Source: Rhodanobacter spathiphylli B39 (lineage in GTDB: Bacteria; Pseudomonadota; Gammaproteobacteria; Xanthomonadales; Rhodanobacteraceae). From it: DNA of 64,000 bases. The notes under the pieces are model-generated. The model saw only the letters and a program-made list of their open reading frames with translations. It was not told where the DNA came from and did not search any database. A program made the translations under genes and the position numbers. Numbering within the stretch: position 1 is the stretch's first letter; each line of letters begins with the position of its first letter. The DNA is taken from assembly GCF_000264295.1 (NCBI RefSeq), contig NZ_AJXT01000003.1, positions 62,001-126,000 on the forward strand, written 5' to 3'. This document shows, one piece after another, positions 37,784-46,694 of the stretch.

Positions 37784-38412
37784 GCGCAGGCAATCCCGCT
37801 ATTCGGATACTCATTGCCGACGACCATCCTTTGCTTCGCGAAGGTGTGGCGGCCGTGCTTGAACAGGAACCGGATATTGAGCTCGTGGCTGAGGCGAGCG
37901 ACGGCCTGGAGGCCGTGGAGCAATTCAGACACCACCGTCCCGATGTAACTCTCATGGACCTGGAGATGCCTGGCATGGGCGGGATCGAGGCTATCCAAGC
38001 CATCCGCAAAGAGTTCGAGCATGCCGTGATCATGGTGCTCACGACCTACAAGGGCGATGCCCAGGCGCTGCGTGCACTCAAGGCCGGAGCCAAGGGCTAC
38101 ATGCTCAAGAGCGCGGTTCGCAAGGAACTGGTAGACAGTATCCGCCTGCTTCATGCAGGCAAACGCTGCATCCCGGCAGAGATAGCCACCGAGATCGCCA
38201 GCCACGCCGTCGATGATGCTCTGACATTGCGCGAGATGGCGGTTCTGAAGTGTGTTGCTGCTGGCCAGTCAAATAAAGTCATCGCCAGAGAACTCTCTAT
38301 CTCTGAAGACACCGTCAAAGTTCATATGAAGAGCATCCTGTCCAAGCTGGATGCACGGGCGCGAACGCACGCAGTAACGATTGCACTGCGAAGAGGCATC
38401 ATCGGGCCTTGA
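37780..38412 (+). CDS. NarL/FixJ-family response regulator
   Basis: A 210-residue response regulator. The receiver domain (8-125) has acidic residues D14/D15, phosphoacceptor D60 in LMDLEMPGMGG, and K in GYMLKSA. A LuxR-type HTH spans about 145-205 (LTLREMAVLKCVAAGQSNKVIARELSISEDTVKVHMKSI in sequence order). The start is the ATG overlapping the kinase stop; an in-frame upstream extension lies inside the kinase gene and is ignored. It may serve both this kinase and the propeller kinase. Targets are unknown. Confidence 0.93.
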   Translation: MSAGNPAIRILIADDHPLLREGVAAVLEQEPDIELVAEASDGLEAVEQFRHHRPDVTLMDLEMPGMGGIEAIQAIRKEFEHAVIMVLTTYKGDAQALRALKAGAKGYMLKSAVRKELVDSIRLLHAGKRCIPAEIATEIASHAVDDALTLREMAVLKCVAAGQSNKVIARELSISEDTVKVHMKSILSKLDARARTHAVTIALRRGIIGP

Positions 38413-38737
38413 ACCGAGCGGCAGTCTGTGCCGACTGCCGCCCATGAGTACGGGAAGGACGATACCCCTGTGCCTCACGGGGACATGCAACTGGGCGCTT
38501 GCTGATTCCCTGGTAGTTGCTCCATCGACCTGCGGAACGTCCAATAACTTTCGAAGACACCGGCTTAGCCTTTCCTTGCGAACGCAAACTGGGGCTGACT
38601 CCGTTGTGCACGGATCGGCATGAAACCTCTGTACGGCCCATGGATACATGCCGAAACATTCCCTTGATTGCTTTCCGCGATATGCGGTGTTCGCGCAATG
38701 CCAAACGCCAACCCGGCGCTCATCAGAGGAAGCCAAC
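38413..38737. other. Intergenic region with terminator-like hairpin
   Basis: 325 bp between the response regulator and the MBL-fold gene. A 7-bp stem (CGGCAGT 38419-38425 with ACTGCCG 38434-38440) sits just after the regulator stop but lacks a U tract, so it is a weak terminator candidate. The rest should hold the promoter of the MBL-fold gene; no clear boxes were identified. Confidence 0.4.
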
Positions 38738-39685
38738 ATGCATTCAACACTGACAGGATCGAAACGCTGTATCGCGGCCACCGTCGCCTTGTTGATCGCG
38801 CTGATCTCTTCCGCACGTTCGCCTGCTCAGGCGACTGGCCCATTCGAGGTCATCAATCACGCCGCGGCGCAGAGCAACGTGCCGATGCATCACCTGCGCG
38901 GCAACATGTACGCGCTCGAAGGTTCGGGTGGAAACATCACGGTCCTGAGTGGTCCGGACGGGAAATTCCTTGTCGATGCCGGCATCGCCCTTTCCAGAAC
39001 AAGAATCCGTAAGGATCTGGCCGATATCGGCAAACAATCAGTGAAATACGTGGTGAATACCCACTGGCACTGGGATCACGCCGACGGAAATGGGTGGCTG
39101 CGTGATGGCGGTGCTGCCGTCATTGCCACGCCACAGACGCTGAAGCATTTGAGCGAAAGTACCCGCGTGGATGCGTGGAACCACACCTTTGCACCCGTGC
39201 CGTCGAACGGGCGACCGACCATTCTGATCACCACTGAAAAGACGTTCGACATGGACAACGAGAAAATCCATGTCATGCCGATCCAGCCCAGCCATACGGA
39301 TGGCGATATCGTCGTCTATTTCGAAAAAAATAATGTCATCGCCACCGGAGACGTGTTCTGGAATGGCGTCTATCCCTTCATCGATGACCAACAAGGTGGT
39401 GGCATCGATGGAACGATCGCTGTTGATAGCCGACTCATCGGCATGAGCGACGACCAGACCGTCATCGTGCCAGGTCACGGGCCTGTGGCCACACGCGCCG
39501 ACCTGATCGCATTCCGGGACATGCTCAAGAGTACCCGCGAAAAAATTGTTGCGCTCAAGAGCAAGGGGTTGTCGGTCGACGAGATCATTGCTGCCAAACC
39601 GACGGCGGCATACGACGCAAGATGGGGTGGCTCCATCATCAATCCCGCGACGTTTGTCAGGGTTGTATATGACGGCCTGAAGTAG
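38738..39685 (+). CDS. Secreted metallo-beta-lactamase-fold hydrolase
   Basis: A 315-residue MBL-fold protein. The signal peptide covers about 1-32 (ending PAQA). The metal site is H109-W-H111-W-D113-H114, further ligands lie in QPSHTDGD and ATGDVF, and the last His is in VPGHG. This resembles the periplasmic MBL hydrolases near quinoprotein or sulfur-oxidation genes rather than a true beta-lactamase. RBS AGAGGAAG before the ATG selects this start over one 30 codons upstream. Substrate unknown; a lactone, thioester or persulfide are all possible in the family. Confidence 0.87.
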   Translation: MHSTLTGSKRCIAATVALLIALISSARSPAQATGPFEVINHAAAQSNVPMHHLRGNMYALEGSGGNITVLSGPDGKFLVDAGIALSRTRIRKDLADIGKQSVKYVVNTHWHWDHADGNGWLRDGGAAVIATPQTLKHLSESTRVDAWNHTFAPVPSNGRPTILITTEKTFDMDNEKIHVMPIQPSHTDGDIVVYFEKNNVIATGDVFWNGVYPFIDDQQGGGIDGTIAVDSRLIGMSDDQTVIVPGHGPVATRADLIAFRDMLKSTREKIVALKSKGLSVDEIIAAKPTAAYDARWGGSIINPATFVRVVYDGLK

Positions 39686-39766
39686 CGGTGGTCGCGTCAG
39701 GGGCGGCCGTATTCGGCGCGTGGGCTGCCCACGAAATCCGCCTGCAAGCGGCCAACCGCTCTTTCG

Positions 39767-40357
39767 ATGCAGCGCCATATCGCGGACACACCGGAGATCC
39801 GCAAGCTGGTCTGCAATGTGCACCATTTCACCGGATGGATCGATTCAATGATTGATGAGCTGGTGGTCTACGCCACCCCGAGCCGGCCGCGATTCCAACG
39901 CATCCTGACTTCGGCTTTCACGTTTGAGGAAACGCTGCAGCGACTTCGGCAGGCCATCGCGGATGCCGATCTATGGGTGATTTACGAGATCAACCCCCAG
40001 ATGCTGCTGGCGCGTGGCGGGTTTCGGATCGACTCATCGAGACAGCTGCTTTTCTTTCATCCAAGGTATGTGGTGCGCATTCTGAAGCGCAATCCCAGTG
40101 CCTTGATCGAGATTCCCCTGAAGGTCCTCGTGATGCAGATGCCGGACGGATCGGTGACGGTGCGGCAGAACGACGTGGAGGCGATGCTTCGTCGCTATCC
40201 TGAAATGAGCGAGTTGGCCATCGAGCTCGCTGACCTGTCCAGGCGGGTGACCGCTTCGGTAAGCGGGAAGTCCGGGACTCGCGAAGAATCAAGTCAATCG
40301 CCATCTGGCTTGCCATCTCCAGGATCGGCAGTGTCGGGCCTTCCGGGGATATGGTGA
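39767..40357 (+). CDS. DUF302-domain protein (second copy)
   Basis: A 196-residue protein whose middle matches DUF302: FTFEETLQRLRQAIADADLWVIYEINPQMLLARGGF, then RQLLFFHPRYVVRILKRNPSALIEIPLKVLVMQMPDG and a closing helix. The Ser/Gly/Pro-rich tail (about 165-196) is low-complexity. An in-frame ATG at 39850 is an alternative start; neither has a strong ribosome site. It lies 82 bp after the MBL-fold gene and before a deacetylase, all on the plus strand. Function unknown. Confidence 0.72.
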   Translation: MQRHIADTPEIRKLVCNVHHFTGWIDSMIDELVVYATPSRPRFQRILTSAFTFEETLQRLRQAIADADLWVIYEINPQMLLARGGFRIDSSRQLLFFHPRYVVRILKRNPSALIEIPLKVLVMQMPDGSVTVRQNDVEAMLRRYPEMSELAIELADLSRRVTASVSGKSGTREESSQSPSGLPSPGSAVSGLPGIW

Positions 40358-40466
40358 ATGACCCGGGATGCTATATCCGCTACAGATTCAGGCCGGCGGA
40401 GTGGCCGTCGGCATCACCCCACGGTACGCGCCGCTTTCCCACTCAACTGCCGAAACGGAACATCTC

Positions 40467-41342
40467 ATGTTCACGCCATCCACCACAGGGCCGTTCTGGC
40501 CCGACAACACCCGCCTGGTCATTTCGATCTCGATGCAGTTCGAAGCCGGCGGCCAGCCTCCCAAAGGTACCGACAGTCCGTTTCCTCCAGTCGATTTTCC
40601 CGATAGCGTACCGTCCGATCCGGCGACCAATACCTGGTTCGCCTACGGCTATCGGGAGGGTATTCCGCGCATGCTGGATCTGTGGGATCGGCATGAGGTA
40701 AAGGTGACCTCACACATGATCGGCGAGGCCGCCCGAAAGCACCCGGACCTGGCGCGTGAGATCGTTGCGCGCGGCCATGAAGCGGCAGCGCATGGCCCGC
40801 AATGGCGTTCGCAGTATGCGATGAGTCGAGAAGAGGAGGAGCATTTCATTGCCGATGGCACGCGGATGGTCGAGGAAATCACCGGCCAGCGGCCGAGCGG
40901 CTACAACGCCAACTGGTTGCGCCGTGGGCCTCATACGCTTTCGCTACTGCAGAAGCTTGGTTACAGCTATCACATCGACGACCTGAGCCGCGATGAGCCC
41001 TTTATCGAGCAGGTAAACGGCATGGACTTTGTAGTTGTACCTTATACCCTGCGCAACAACGACATCCTGTTGGTCGAAGGTCGCAACTACTCGCCGGATA
41101 TGTTCCTGGCACAGGTCAAGCGTGACTTCGATGAGCTATACCGGGAAGCAGATGCACGCCGACGCATGATGTCGATCAGCGCCCACGACCGCATCAGCGG
41201 CTCGCCGCAGATGGTCAGTGTCTGGGACGAATTCATCCGCTATGCCAAGAGCAGGCCCGGTGTTTCCTTCATGCGCAAGGACGAGATCGCCAGGTTCGCG
41301 TTGCAAAGCCCGCTGACGCTGCGCGAAAGCGAAACCATCTGA
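40467..41342 (+). CDS. Polysaccharide deacetylase-family protein (PuuE-like)
   Basis: A 291-residue NodB-homology protein. WPDNTRLVISISMQFEAGG opens the fold, where the usual catalytic Asp-Asp position reads MQFE. HMIGEAARKHPDLAREIVARGHEAAAHG carries the conserved HG.E...HG metal-type block, and SISAHDRISGSP lies near the end. Similar proteins are annotated as allantoinase/urate-catabolism (PuuE) deacetylases acting on small amides or chitooligosaccharides. The replaced motif-1 residues make metal-dependent chemistry uncertain. The start is chosen at MFTPSTTGPFWPD; upstream codons are unconvincing. Confidence 0.82.
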   Translation: MFTPSTTGPFWPDNTRLVISISMQFEAGGQPPKGTDSPFPPVDFPDSVPSDPATNTWFAYGYREGIPRMLDLWDRHEVKVTSHMIGEAARKHPDLAREIVARGHEAAAHGPQWRSQYAMSREEEEHFIADGTRMVEEITGQRPSGYNANWLRRGPHTLSLLQKLGYSYHIDDLSRDEPFIEQVNGMDFVVVPYTLRNNDILLVEGRNYSPDMFLAQVKRDFDELYREADARRRMMSISAHDRISGSPQMVSVWDEFIRYAKSRPGVSFMRKDEIARFALQSPLTLRESETI

Positions 41343-41416
41343 CACTTTCGCGGGTACCGGTCATCGGTAGCTGCCTCCACTGCAGTGAGACATGCGATGA
41401 ATATGCGGATCGCGTC

Positions 41417-42409
41417 TTATTGATGAGGTGTTGCGGTATTCGCAAGCGTCGGCGCGGCAGCATGCGGCGGTAGAAGTCGCCCCTGCAGCAAGCGGATCAG
41501 CGTGCCGATTACCAGTACTGCCATTACGGCGTTGGCCAGAATGAAGACGGCTGGTGCCAGCAGCGGTATGGCCCCTTGGACGCCGCGCAACGTCATCTGC
41601 ATGGCACCGATCGCTATGGCGGTGACGCCAAAGCTGAAAGCCCAGTAGGACGGTGCGAACGGTTGATGAACGACCCACGGTATCAGCCGTGCCAGCATCA
41701 GCAACTGAAACAGCCCATAGCCCCACATTGTCTGCACAAACGGATCAGGCAAACCATGCGTGTTGGCAAGCCACGCAACCGTGGCGACCGCGGGCGGTGC
41801 CAGTTGAATGCCCAGCGTGGGGCGCAATGGATCGGCCAGCGGCGGCCCCATCCACAGGCGCATCAGGATCACCGATTCCATGACGACCCAGTTGAAGAAG
41901 CCGATGCCGAAGAACAGCAGCCCCCAGGAGCTGAAGCCGAGCACACCGGCAACGATGGCGCTGATCAGGTTGCCTGCCACGGTTGGCAGGAACAGCACGG
42001 GCGTGTTCATGGCGATATCACGCCCACCACGCCACATGCCACCAGAATGAAAAACCCCGAAAACCAGCTGCCCGGCTGCACCGATTGTGAGTGCTGCCAC
42101 TGCAATACGATGCGCATGCGGTGCCAACACGATGCCCATGAGTGAGGTAGAGGCCGGAAGCAAACCGATGAAACAGCACTGGATGGCATCGTGCAGCTCA
42201 TCCAGTGCGTCCGCACGAGCAAACCACCACTTGCCGAGATAGGCGATGGTAATCGTGGCCCAGATCAGGGCACCGGCCACCATGATGACTTCGCTGACCA
42301 TGTCAGGAAGTCCCCATAAGGCAGCGCCGGCACGCCACGCGCTGCCGAGTGCGACCATACCGAGCACCATGCCGAAGTACGCGGCGGGAATCGTTCGAAA
42401 AGCACGCAT
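41417..42409 (-). CDS. TehA/TDT-family membrane transporter-like protein
   Basis: A 330-residue integral membrane protein with about ten hydrophobic segments. The arrangement (short helices, conserved W and P in FFGIGFFNWVVMESVILMRLW, APPAVATVAWL) matches the tellurite-resistance/dicarboxylate transporter (TDT, TehA/SLAC1-like) family, which conducts anions or C4-dicarboxylates. GGAGA precedes the ATG. The AhpD-like gene lies 36 bp upstream on the same strand, so the two are probably co-transcribed. Substrate unknown. Confidence 0.8.
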   Translation of the reverse strand: MRAFRTIPAAYFGMVLGMVALGSAWRAGAALWGLPDMVSEVIMVAGALIWATITIAYLGKWWFARADALDELHDAIQCCFIGLLPASTSLMGIVLAPHAHRIAVAALTIGAAGQLVFGVFHSGGMWRGGRDIAMNTPVLFLPTVAGNLISAIVAGVLGFSSWGLLFFGIGFFNWVVMESVILMRLWMGPPLADPLRPTLGIQLAPPAVATVAWLANTHGLPDPFVQTMWGYGLFQLLMLARLIPWVVHQPFAPSYWAFSFGVTAIAIGAMQMTLRGVQGAIPLLAPAVFILANAVMAVLVIGTLIRLLQGRLLPPHAAAPTLANTATPHQ

Positions 42410-42445
42410 GCGGTTCTCCTCGGTGGTCGCGCCGGATCGGTGAAT

Positions 42446-42787
42446 TTACGTGGCGCCATATGCCTCCACGGCGTCCATAACCCGGGATGAATAGACCATT
42501 GCCGCTCCGGCATTCAGCGCCACCGCGACACCGAGTGCCTCGGCAATCTCTTCGCGCGATGCACCGTGCTTCAGCGCCTCGGCGGTATGCACCGTGATAC
42601 AGCCATCGCATTGACGGGTGACGGCTACGGCCAGTGCGATCAGCTCGCGCGTCTTCGCATCCAGCTGACTGGTTTTGTGGCCGGCTTTGGACAAGGTCTG
42701 GTAGCCGACGAGCGTGTCGGGGCTGAGCTTGCCGATCTCTCCAATGCGGCCCATCAATTGTTTGCGGTAGTTCTGCCAATCGAGCAT
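42446..42787 (-). CDS. Carboxymuconolactone decarboxylase/AhpD-like protein
   Basis: A 113-residue all-helical protein with the AhpD-type redox motif C60-D-G-C63 and H67 in QCDGCITVHTAEALKHGASREEI. CMD/AhpD-family proteins with CXXC act as peroxidase-reducing or alkylhydroperoxidase-like thiol proteins. A GAGGA site precedes the ATG. A 17-bp motif shared with the Gfo/Idh gene promoter lies 84 bp upstream (42871-42887). Upstream on the same strand is an AraC regulator; downstream is TehA. Confidence 0.9.
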   Translation of the reverse strand: MLDWQNYRKQLMGRIGEIGKLSPDTLVGYQTLSKAGHKTSQLDAKTRELIALAVAVTRQCDGCITVHTAEALKHGASREEIAEALGVAVALNAGAAMVYSSRVMDAVEAYGAT

Positions 42788-42870
42788 GGGGGAATCCTCG
42801 CGGTGCGTGCGGCGGTCGACGATTTTCCTGACCGGGTGCGCGAAGTATCACGGGCTGCATCGGCCTGACC

Positions 42871-42887
42871 AACACCCGAAAGAGGTA
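42871..42887 (-). promoter_or_regulatory. Shared 17-bp promoter-proximal motif (copy 1)
   Basis: Plus-strand AACACCCGAAAGAGGTA (minus strand TACCTCTTTCGGGTGTT), 84 bp upstream of the AhpD-like start. It matches 15 of 17 bases of a copy 97 bp upstream of the Gfo/Idh gene (47925-47941) in the same orientation to the gene. Probably an activator (AraC/LysR-type) site or part of a promoter. Confidence 0.45.
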
Positions 42888-43008
42888 AGGTTTCGCACCA
42901 CGTCGGAGCGGAAATATTCGCTCGTCAGGCAGCTCCAAGGTAAGCGCGATCCTCCTTTCGAGCAGAGGCGCTAGCCGGCGGTGAGCCAATCGAATGGCGA
43001 CTTGCGGA

Positions 43009-43689
43009 TCAGTTCCGGTGGCCCGGATGAGCTGCTGTTCCAGGCGAGGCATCAGCGCAGTCGGGAACCACGCTTTTGCGCCACGCTCCTGGAGTGGTTC
43101 CAAGCCATTTCCTGAATACCCGGCACATATGCGCCTGTTCACAGAAGCCGCATTCCAGTGCTATCTCGCTGAGAGGAAAGTCGGTATCGCGAAGCATCGT
43201 CTTCGCCGCTTCGATGCGTTGCCTTGTCAGCCAGCGATGCGGCGGCAGGCCAACAGACTCCTTGAACAGGCGGGCAAAATGTCCTTTCGACAACCTGCAT
43301 GCGGCTGCGGCATGCGATACAGGACAATATTCGTCCAAGGCGTGAGCCAACAACGTCTGCGCCTTGTGAATCTGCCAGGTTGCCAAGCCGTATGCCCTGG
43401 CCTGGAAAGATGCGGACGTCGGCTGGTCGGGCACGTCTGCCGACGCGGTACCGATACCGCGCAATATCACCGGGGCTGACAGAAGCGAACACCCTTGATC
43501 GTCACCTCGACGAAGCCAATACGGCAATGACCCATCCGGGATGACTGGGTCGGCGATATCTTCCCCTGCGCACGTCTCGATGCGATGACGGCCGGCTCTT
43601 CGATGCGAGGTAGCTGCGGGTGGCCTGCGCTGGAACCTCTTTCCACCCGTTTCAGCATGCAGGTTGTCGAGGCACTTTCTATCGGGCAT
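43009..43689 (-). CDS. AraC-family transcriptional regulator
   Basis: A 226-residue AraC regulator. The DNA-binding domain occupies about 110-205: CRLSKGHFARLFKESVGLPPHRW and IALECGFCEQAHMCRVFRKWLGTTPGAWRK. The first 100 residues are Arg/His/Pro-rich with no visible sensor fold, so the start (ATG; a TTG lies 5 codons earlier) and the N-terminus are less secure. It lies 221 bp upstream of the AhpD-like gene on the same strand and is the likely regulator of the AhpD/TehA unit and perhaps of the Gfo/Idh gene. Confidence 0.8.
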   Translation of the reverse strand: MPDRKCLDNLHAETGGKRFQRRPPAATSHRRAGRHRIETCAGEDIADPVIPDGSLPYWLRRGDDQGCSLLSAPVILRGIGTASADVPDQPTSASFQARAYGLATWQIHKAQTLLAHALDEYCPVSHAAAACRLSKGHFARLFKESVGLPPHRWLTRQRIEAAKTMLRDTDFPLSEIALECGFCEQAHMCRVFRKWLGTTPGAWRKSVVPDCADASPGTAAHPGHRN

Positions 43690-43704
43690 GGCGACATCTC
43701 GCAA

Positions 43705-44045
43705 CTGGCGTAAGCGGAAGGGTTTTTCAGGAAAGCTTTACCCGCTGTTCGGGCTTTGCTTGTCCGGCACGTCGACCATAGATGTGATCGACGTGCTGCC
43801 GCGTCACCACTCGGATGGGTGCGCCACTACTACCAAAGAGTCATGAGGGATGTCTGCTGCCGTGGCTATGCACTTCGATCATTCGGTGGAATGACCGCGC
43901 ATCCACCATCACGTCACCCACTGATGTGCAAATCATCCAATAGTTTTCATCGCTACCGACCTAGCATCCGTATGCGGTTTGGAACTCTCAATTGATCGGA
44001 AGAAAGCAGCGCGACGCATGTCGCCCATGACCTGAGGAAACGACT
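43705..44045. other. Intergenic region
   Basis: 341 bp between the AraC gene (minus) and the tautomerase gene (plus), so it should contain divergent promoters. No gene, repeat or clear operator is recognisable. Confidence 0.45.
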
Positions 44046-44348
44046 ATGCCCTTTGTCAACGTAAAGATCGTGGATGGCGTCTTCACCAGCGAAGAGAAGC
44101 ACGCAATGGCGAAGGAGCTCACTGAAGTGATGGTGAAGTACGAGGGTTCCGAAGCCTTCCGTGAAGTAGTGTGGGTTCTTATCGAGGAGCTCCATACGGA
44201 TGGATGGCATATCGGCGGCCGCCCGTTCGCTGGCCCGAAATCGCTGATGGAGAACCTCGGCAATTCGAAGAAGATTTTCGAGATGATCGATGGTGCCCCG
44301 GCAAGCCGCGAAGAGTTCGCTGCGGTCATGCCTGCCCGAAGCAAATGA
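44046..44348 (+). CDS. 4-oxalocrotonate tautomerase-family protein
   Basis: A 100-residue tautomerase with catalytic Pro2 (MPFVNVKIVDG) after Met removal. VFTSEEKHAMAKELTEVMVKYEG and VVWVLIEELHTDGWHIGG follow the family pattern. The length (100 versus 60-75) and the extra C-terminal helix place it in the longer tautomerase subgroup often annotated 4-oxalocrotonate tautomerase-like. Substrate unknown. It starts a plus-strand set with a DUF305 protein and a YVTN propeller; the gap to the next gene is 11 bp. Confidence 0.85.
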   Translation: MPFVNVKIVDGVFTSEEKHAMAKELTEVMVKYEGSEAFREVVWVLIEELHTDGWHIGGRPFAGPKSLMENLGNSKKIFEMIDGAPASREEFAAVMPARSK

Positions 44349-44359
44349 GGCGTGCAGAC

Positions 44360-44947
44360 ATGAGCGCTGGTTCTCATCCCGAACGCGTGCACGCACGCAT
44401 GGAATTCCGGCTGCCGTCTGTCGCGAATTCAGAAGGGTGTGAGGGTTGCCGGCTCACATCAAGGAGAGCTGGATCGGCCTCTTCGTCTGAAGATCTCCTG
44501 GCCAGGCGACTTCGCGTTGCGACGCGGGTCATGTCCATCGCATTGGCTTGCGCCGTTCCGACTTTTGCGTTGGCTGGCGGCAGTGGGCACTCCGCTTCAG
44601 GAGAGAGGACTCCAGCTTCCCAAGCCTTGCCGAAGGCACATCATGAGGCACCGTTCCTGGCGGCGAACGATGCCGCCATGACAAAGATGATGAATGGCAT
44701 GTCGGTACGGCCGAGTGGCGATATCGATCACGACTTCGTCGCGATGATGGTGCCTCACCATCAAGGTGCCATTGACATGGCGGTGGCCGAGCTTCGCTAC
44801 GGTCACAACGAACGGCTCAGACGGCTTGCGCAGGAAATCATCGTGACGCAGCAACAGGAGATTGCCGCGATGCGCCTGGCGATCGGCGAGCCGCTTCCGC
44901 CCTCCCATGCTTCACCCACCCAGCCCCCACCCGTGTCCGATCACTAA
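44360..44947 (+). CDS. DUF305-domain exported protein
   Basis: A 195-residue protein with a DUF305 domain near the C-terminus: DHDFVAMMVPHHQGAIDMAVAELRYG and LAQEIIVTQQQEIAAMR. The MMVPHHQGAI.M His/Met-rich block is diagnostic; the family is ferritin-like and often near copper or heavy-metal genes. A hydrophobic export segment (about 52-75, ending TFALAGG) follows an unusually long polar N-terminus, so the true start may be the ATG at 44531, giving a standard signal peptide. Function unproven; metal handling is plausible. Confidence 0.82.
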   Translation: MSAGSHPERVHARMEFRLPSVANSEGCEGCRLTSRRAGSASSSEDLLARRLRVATRVMSIALACAVPTFALAGGSGHSASGERTPASQALPKAHHEAPFLAANDAAMTKMMNGMSVRPSGDIDHDFVAMMVPHHQGAIDMAVAELRYGHNERLRRLAQEIIVTQQQEIAAMRLAIGEPLPPSHASPTQPPPVSDH

Positions 44948-45005
44948 TGCATGCGGCGGTGTTGGCTCCATGCATGTTCGAGACAGTTTGGACGAGGAGT
45001 CGATT

Positions 45006-46478
45006 ATGAAATCCGTGATTTTTTCCATGGCGTTGCTCGCCTGCGCTTGTCTTGCCGGACTGCCGTACGCTCGTGCGGGTCAGGCTCCCGGCTCAGCAAG
45101 CGATCGTGACATTCCCATCAGTCATCGTGATCGCGTCTACGCGGCCGAGCAGTTCTCCAATACGGTGTCGGTGACGGATCCTGTCGACAACCGATTGCTT
45201 GGTGTCATTCGCCTGGGAGACCCCTTGCCCGGAAACCTGAGTGCGCTTTACAAGGGGCAGCTGCTGGTACACGGAATGGGGTATTCCCCGGATCACCGGA
45301 CGCTGGCGGTCGTATCGATCGGCAGCAATTCGGTGACCTTCATCGACACCACCACCAATGCCGTGAAGCACACGACCTATGTGGGACGCTCGCCGCACGA
45401 GGCATTCTTCACGCCGGATGGTCGTGAGGTCTGGGTCACCATCCGAGGTGAGGATTACATCGACGTACTCGACGGCAACACCTACGCGGAAAAAACGCGG
45501 ATCAAGGTTCCGGCCGGACCCGGCATGCAGATCTTCTCGCCGGACGGCAAGTACGGCTATGTCTGCTCGTCTTTCAATCCCGAGACAGACGTGATCGCAG
45601 TCGCCAATCACACCATCGTCGGCCGGGTCAAACAGGCAAGCCCTTTCTGCCCCAACATCGCAGCGACACCCGATGGAAAGCAGGTGTGGTTCACGTTGAA
45701 GGATATAGGCAAGGTGCAGGTCTTCGACGCCCGCCCACCGTTCGCGCTGCTCAAGACACTCGATACCGGACCGCTCACCAACCATGTGAATTTTGCACGC
45801 ACAACGAAGGGCAGCTTCGCCTACGTGACGATTGGTGGTCCGAACCAGGTCAAGGTCTACCGTACGGACGATTTCGAGCAGGTCGCCACTATACCCGTCG
45901 GCAAGCTTCCGCATGGCTTGTGGCCTTCTGGTGATGGATCGCGGATCTATGTTGATCTGGAGAACGGCGATGCCGTGACGGCCATCGATACGTTGACCAA
46001 CAAGGTCATTGCGACAGTCCCGGTGGGACAGGCACCGCAAGCGCTGGTCTATGTCCCTGATGCGGTGCCCGCCGGCAAGGGCACACAAAATCTCCAGCCG
46101 CTGGGTCTGGCGGGTCAAGCCACGCATCTCATGCTTGCATCGCGTGCTGGCCATACCGTTAGCAGTGCCGAGGCACCGACCAGCGTGTCCCTGTTTGATC
46201 AAGGCCTGACGCAGGTGCTTCAAGCGGTAGTCACGGACTTGCCGCCCAAGCAACCATATGTACTCGCCTTGGCGACGCGAGCGGACGGCACCGGTGCTCT
46301 GGTTCCCCTGGCGGCATTCAAGACCAATCCGGCTGGCTCCGCCGTCGTCAACGCAGTGGGGCCGATCCGCCAGGTCGTGCAGGAGGGTAATGCCGCGGTG
46401 GATCGGCGCTATCTGGTGATCGTCCCTGGAACCGCTGCGGCTCACGGCGCGCCGGTGCAGATACAGGTTTTCAGGTAA
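45006..46478 (+). CDS. Secreted YVTN-type beta-propeller protein
   Basis: A 490-residue exported protein. The signal peptide covers about 1-24. Six or seven propeller repeats follow, e.g. VYAAEQFSNTVSVTDPVDNR, NSVTFIDTTTNAV, GEDYIDVLDGNTY and NGDAVTAIDTLTNKVIATVPVG, the YncE/YVTN family pattern. A C-terminal domain (about 370-490) has beta-rich character (VSLFDQGLTQVLQAVV). AGGAG precedes the ATG. It follows the DUF305 gene by 58 bp. Such propellers serve as periplasmic ligand or metal binders; no enzymatic motif is visible. Confidence 0.85.
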   Translation: MKSVIFSMALLACACLAGLPYARAGQAPGSASDRDIPISHRDRVYAAEQFSNTVSVTDPVDNRLLGVIRLGDPLPGNLSALYKGQLLVHGMGYSPDHRTLAVVSIGSNSVTFIDTTTNAVKHTTYVGRSPHEAFFTPDGREVWVTIRGEDYIDVLDGNTYAEKTRIKVPAGPGMQIFSPDGKYGYVCSSFNPETDVIAVANHTIVGRVKQASPFCPNIAATPDGKQVWFTLKDIGKVQVFDARPPFALLKTLDTGPLTNHVNFARTTKGSFAYVTIGGPNQVKVYRTDDFEQVATIPVGKLPHGLWPSGDGSRIYVDLENGDAVTAIDTLTNKVIATVPVGQAPQALVYVPDAVPAGKGTQNLQPLGLAGQATHLMLASRAGHTVSSAEAPTSVSLFDQGLTQVLQAVVTDLPPKQPYVLALATRADGTGALVPLAAFKTNPAGSAVVNAVGPIRQVVQEGNAAVDRRYLVIVPGTAAAHGAPVQIQVFR

Positions 46479-46694
46479 GGATCTCCGCCAAGGCCGCGAT
46501 ATTTATGCCGATACGGAACAAGGTGTGTTCATGCAGGCATCCCTTCGCGGCGGCTGGAAGGAAATGGAGGGAGCCACACGCTGCGCATACAATCCGTATG
46601 GCCGCGTAGGCTCGCCGGCCCAGTCGACTGCTGCTGGCGGGTTGATGCTCCTATACCCCCATTATTGTGCAGTATTCCGCATGAAGGCCAGATG

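Noticed and set aside
38738-39685. Beta-lactamase resistance gene
   Set aside because: The MBL metal motif is present, but loop motifs and context match general periplasmic MBL-fold hydrolases, not class B enzymes with proven lactam activity.
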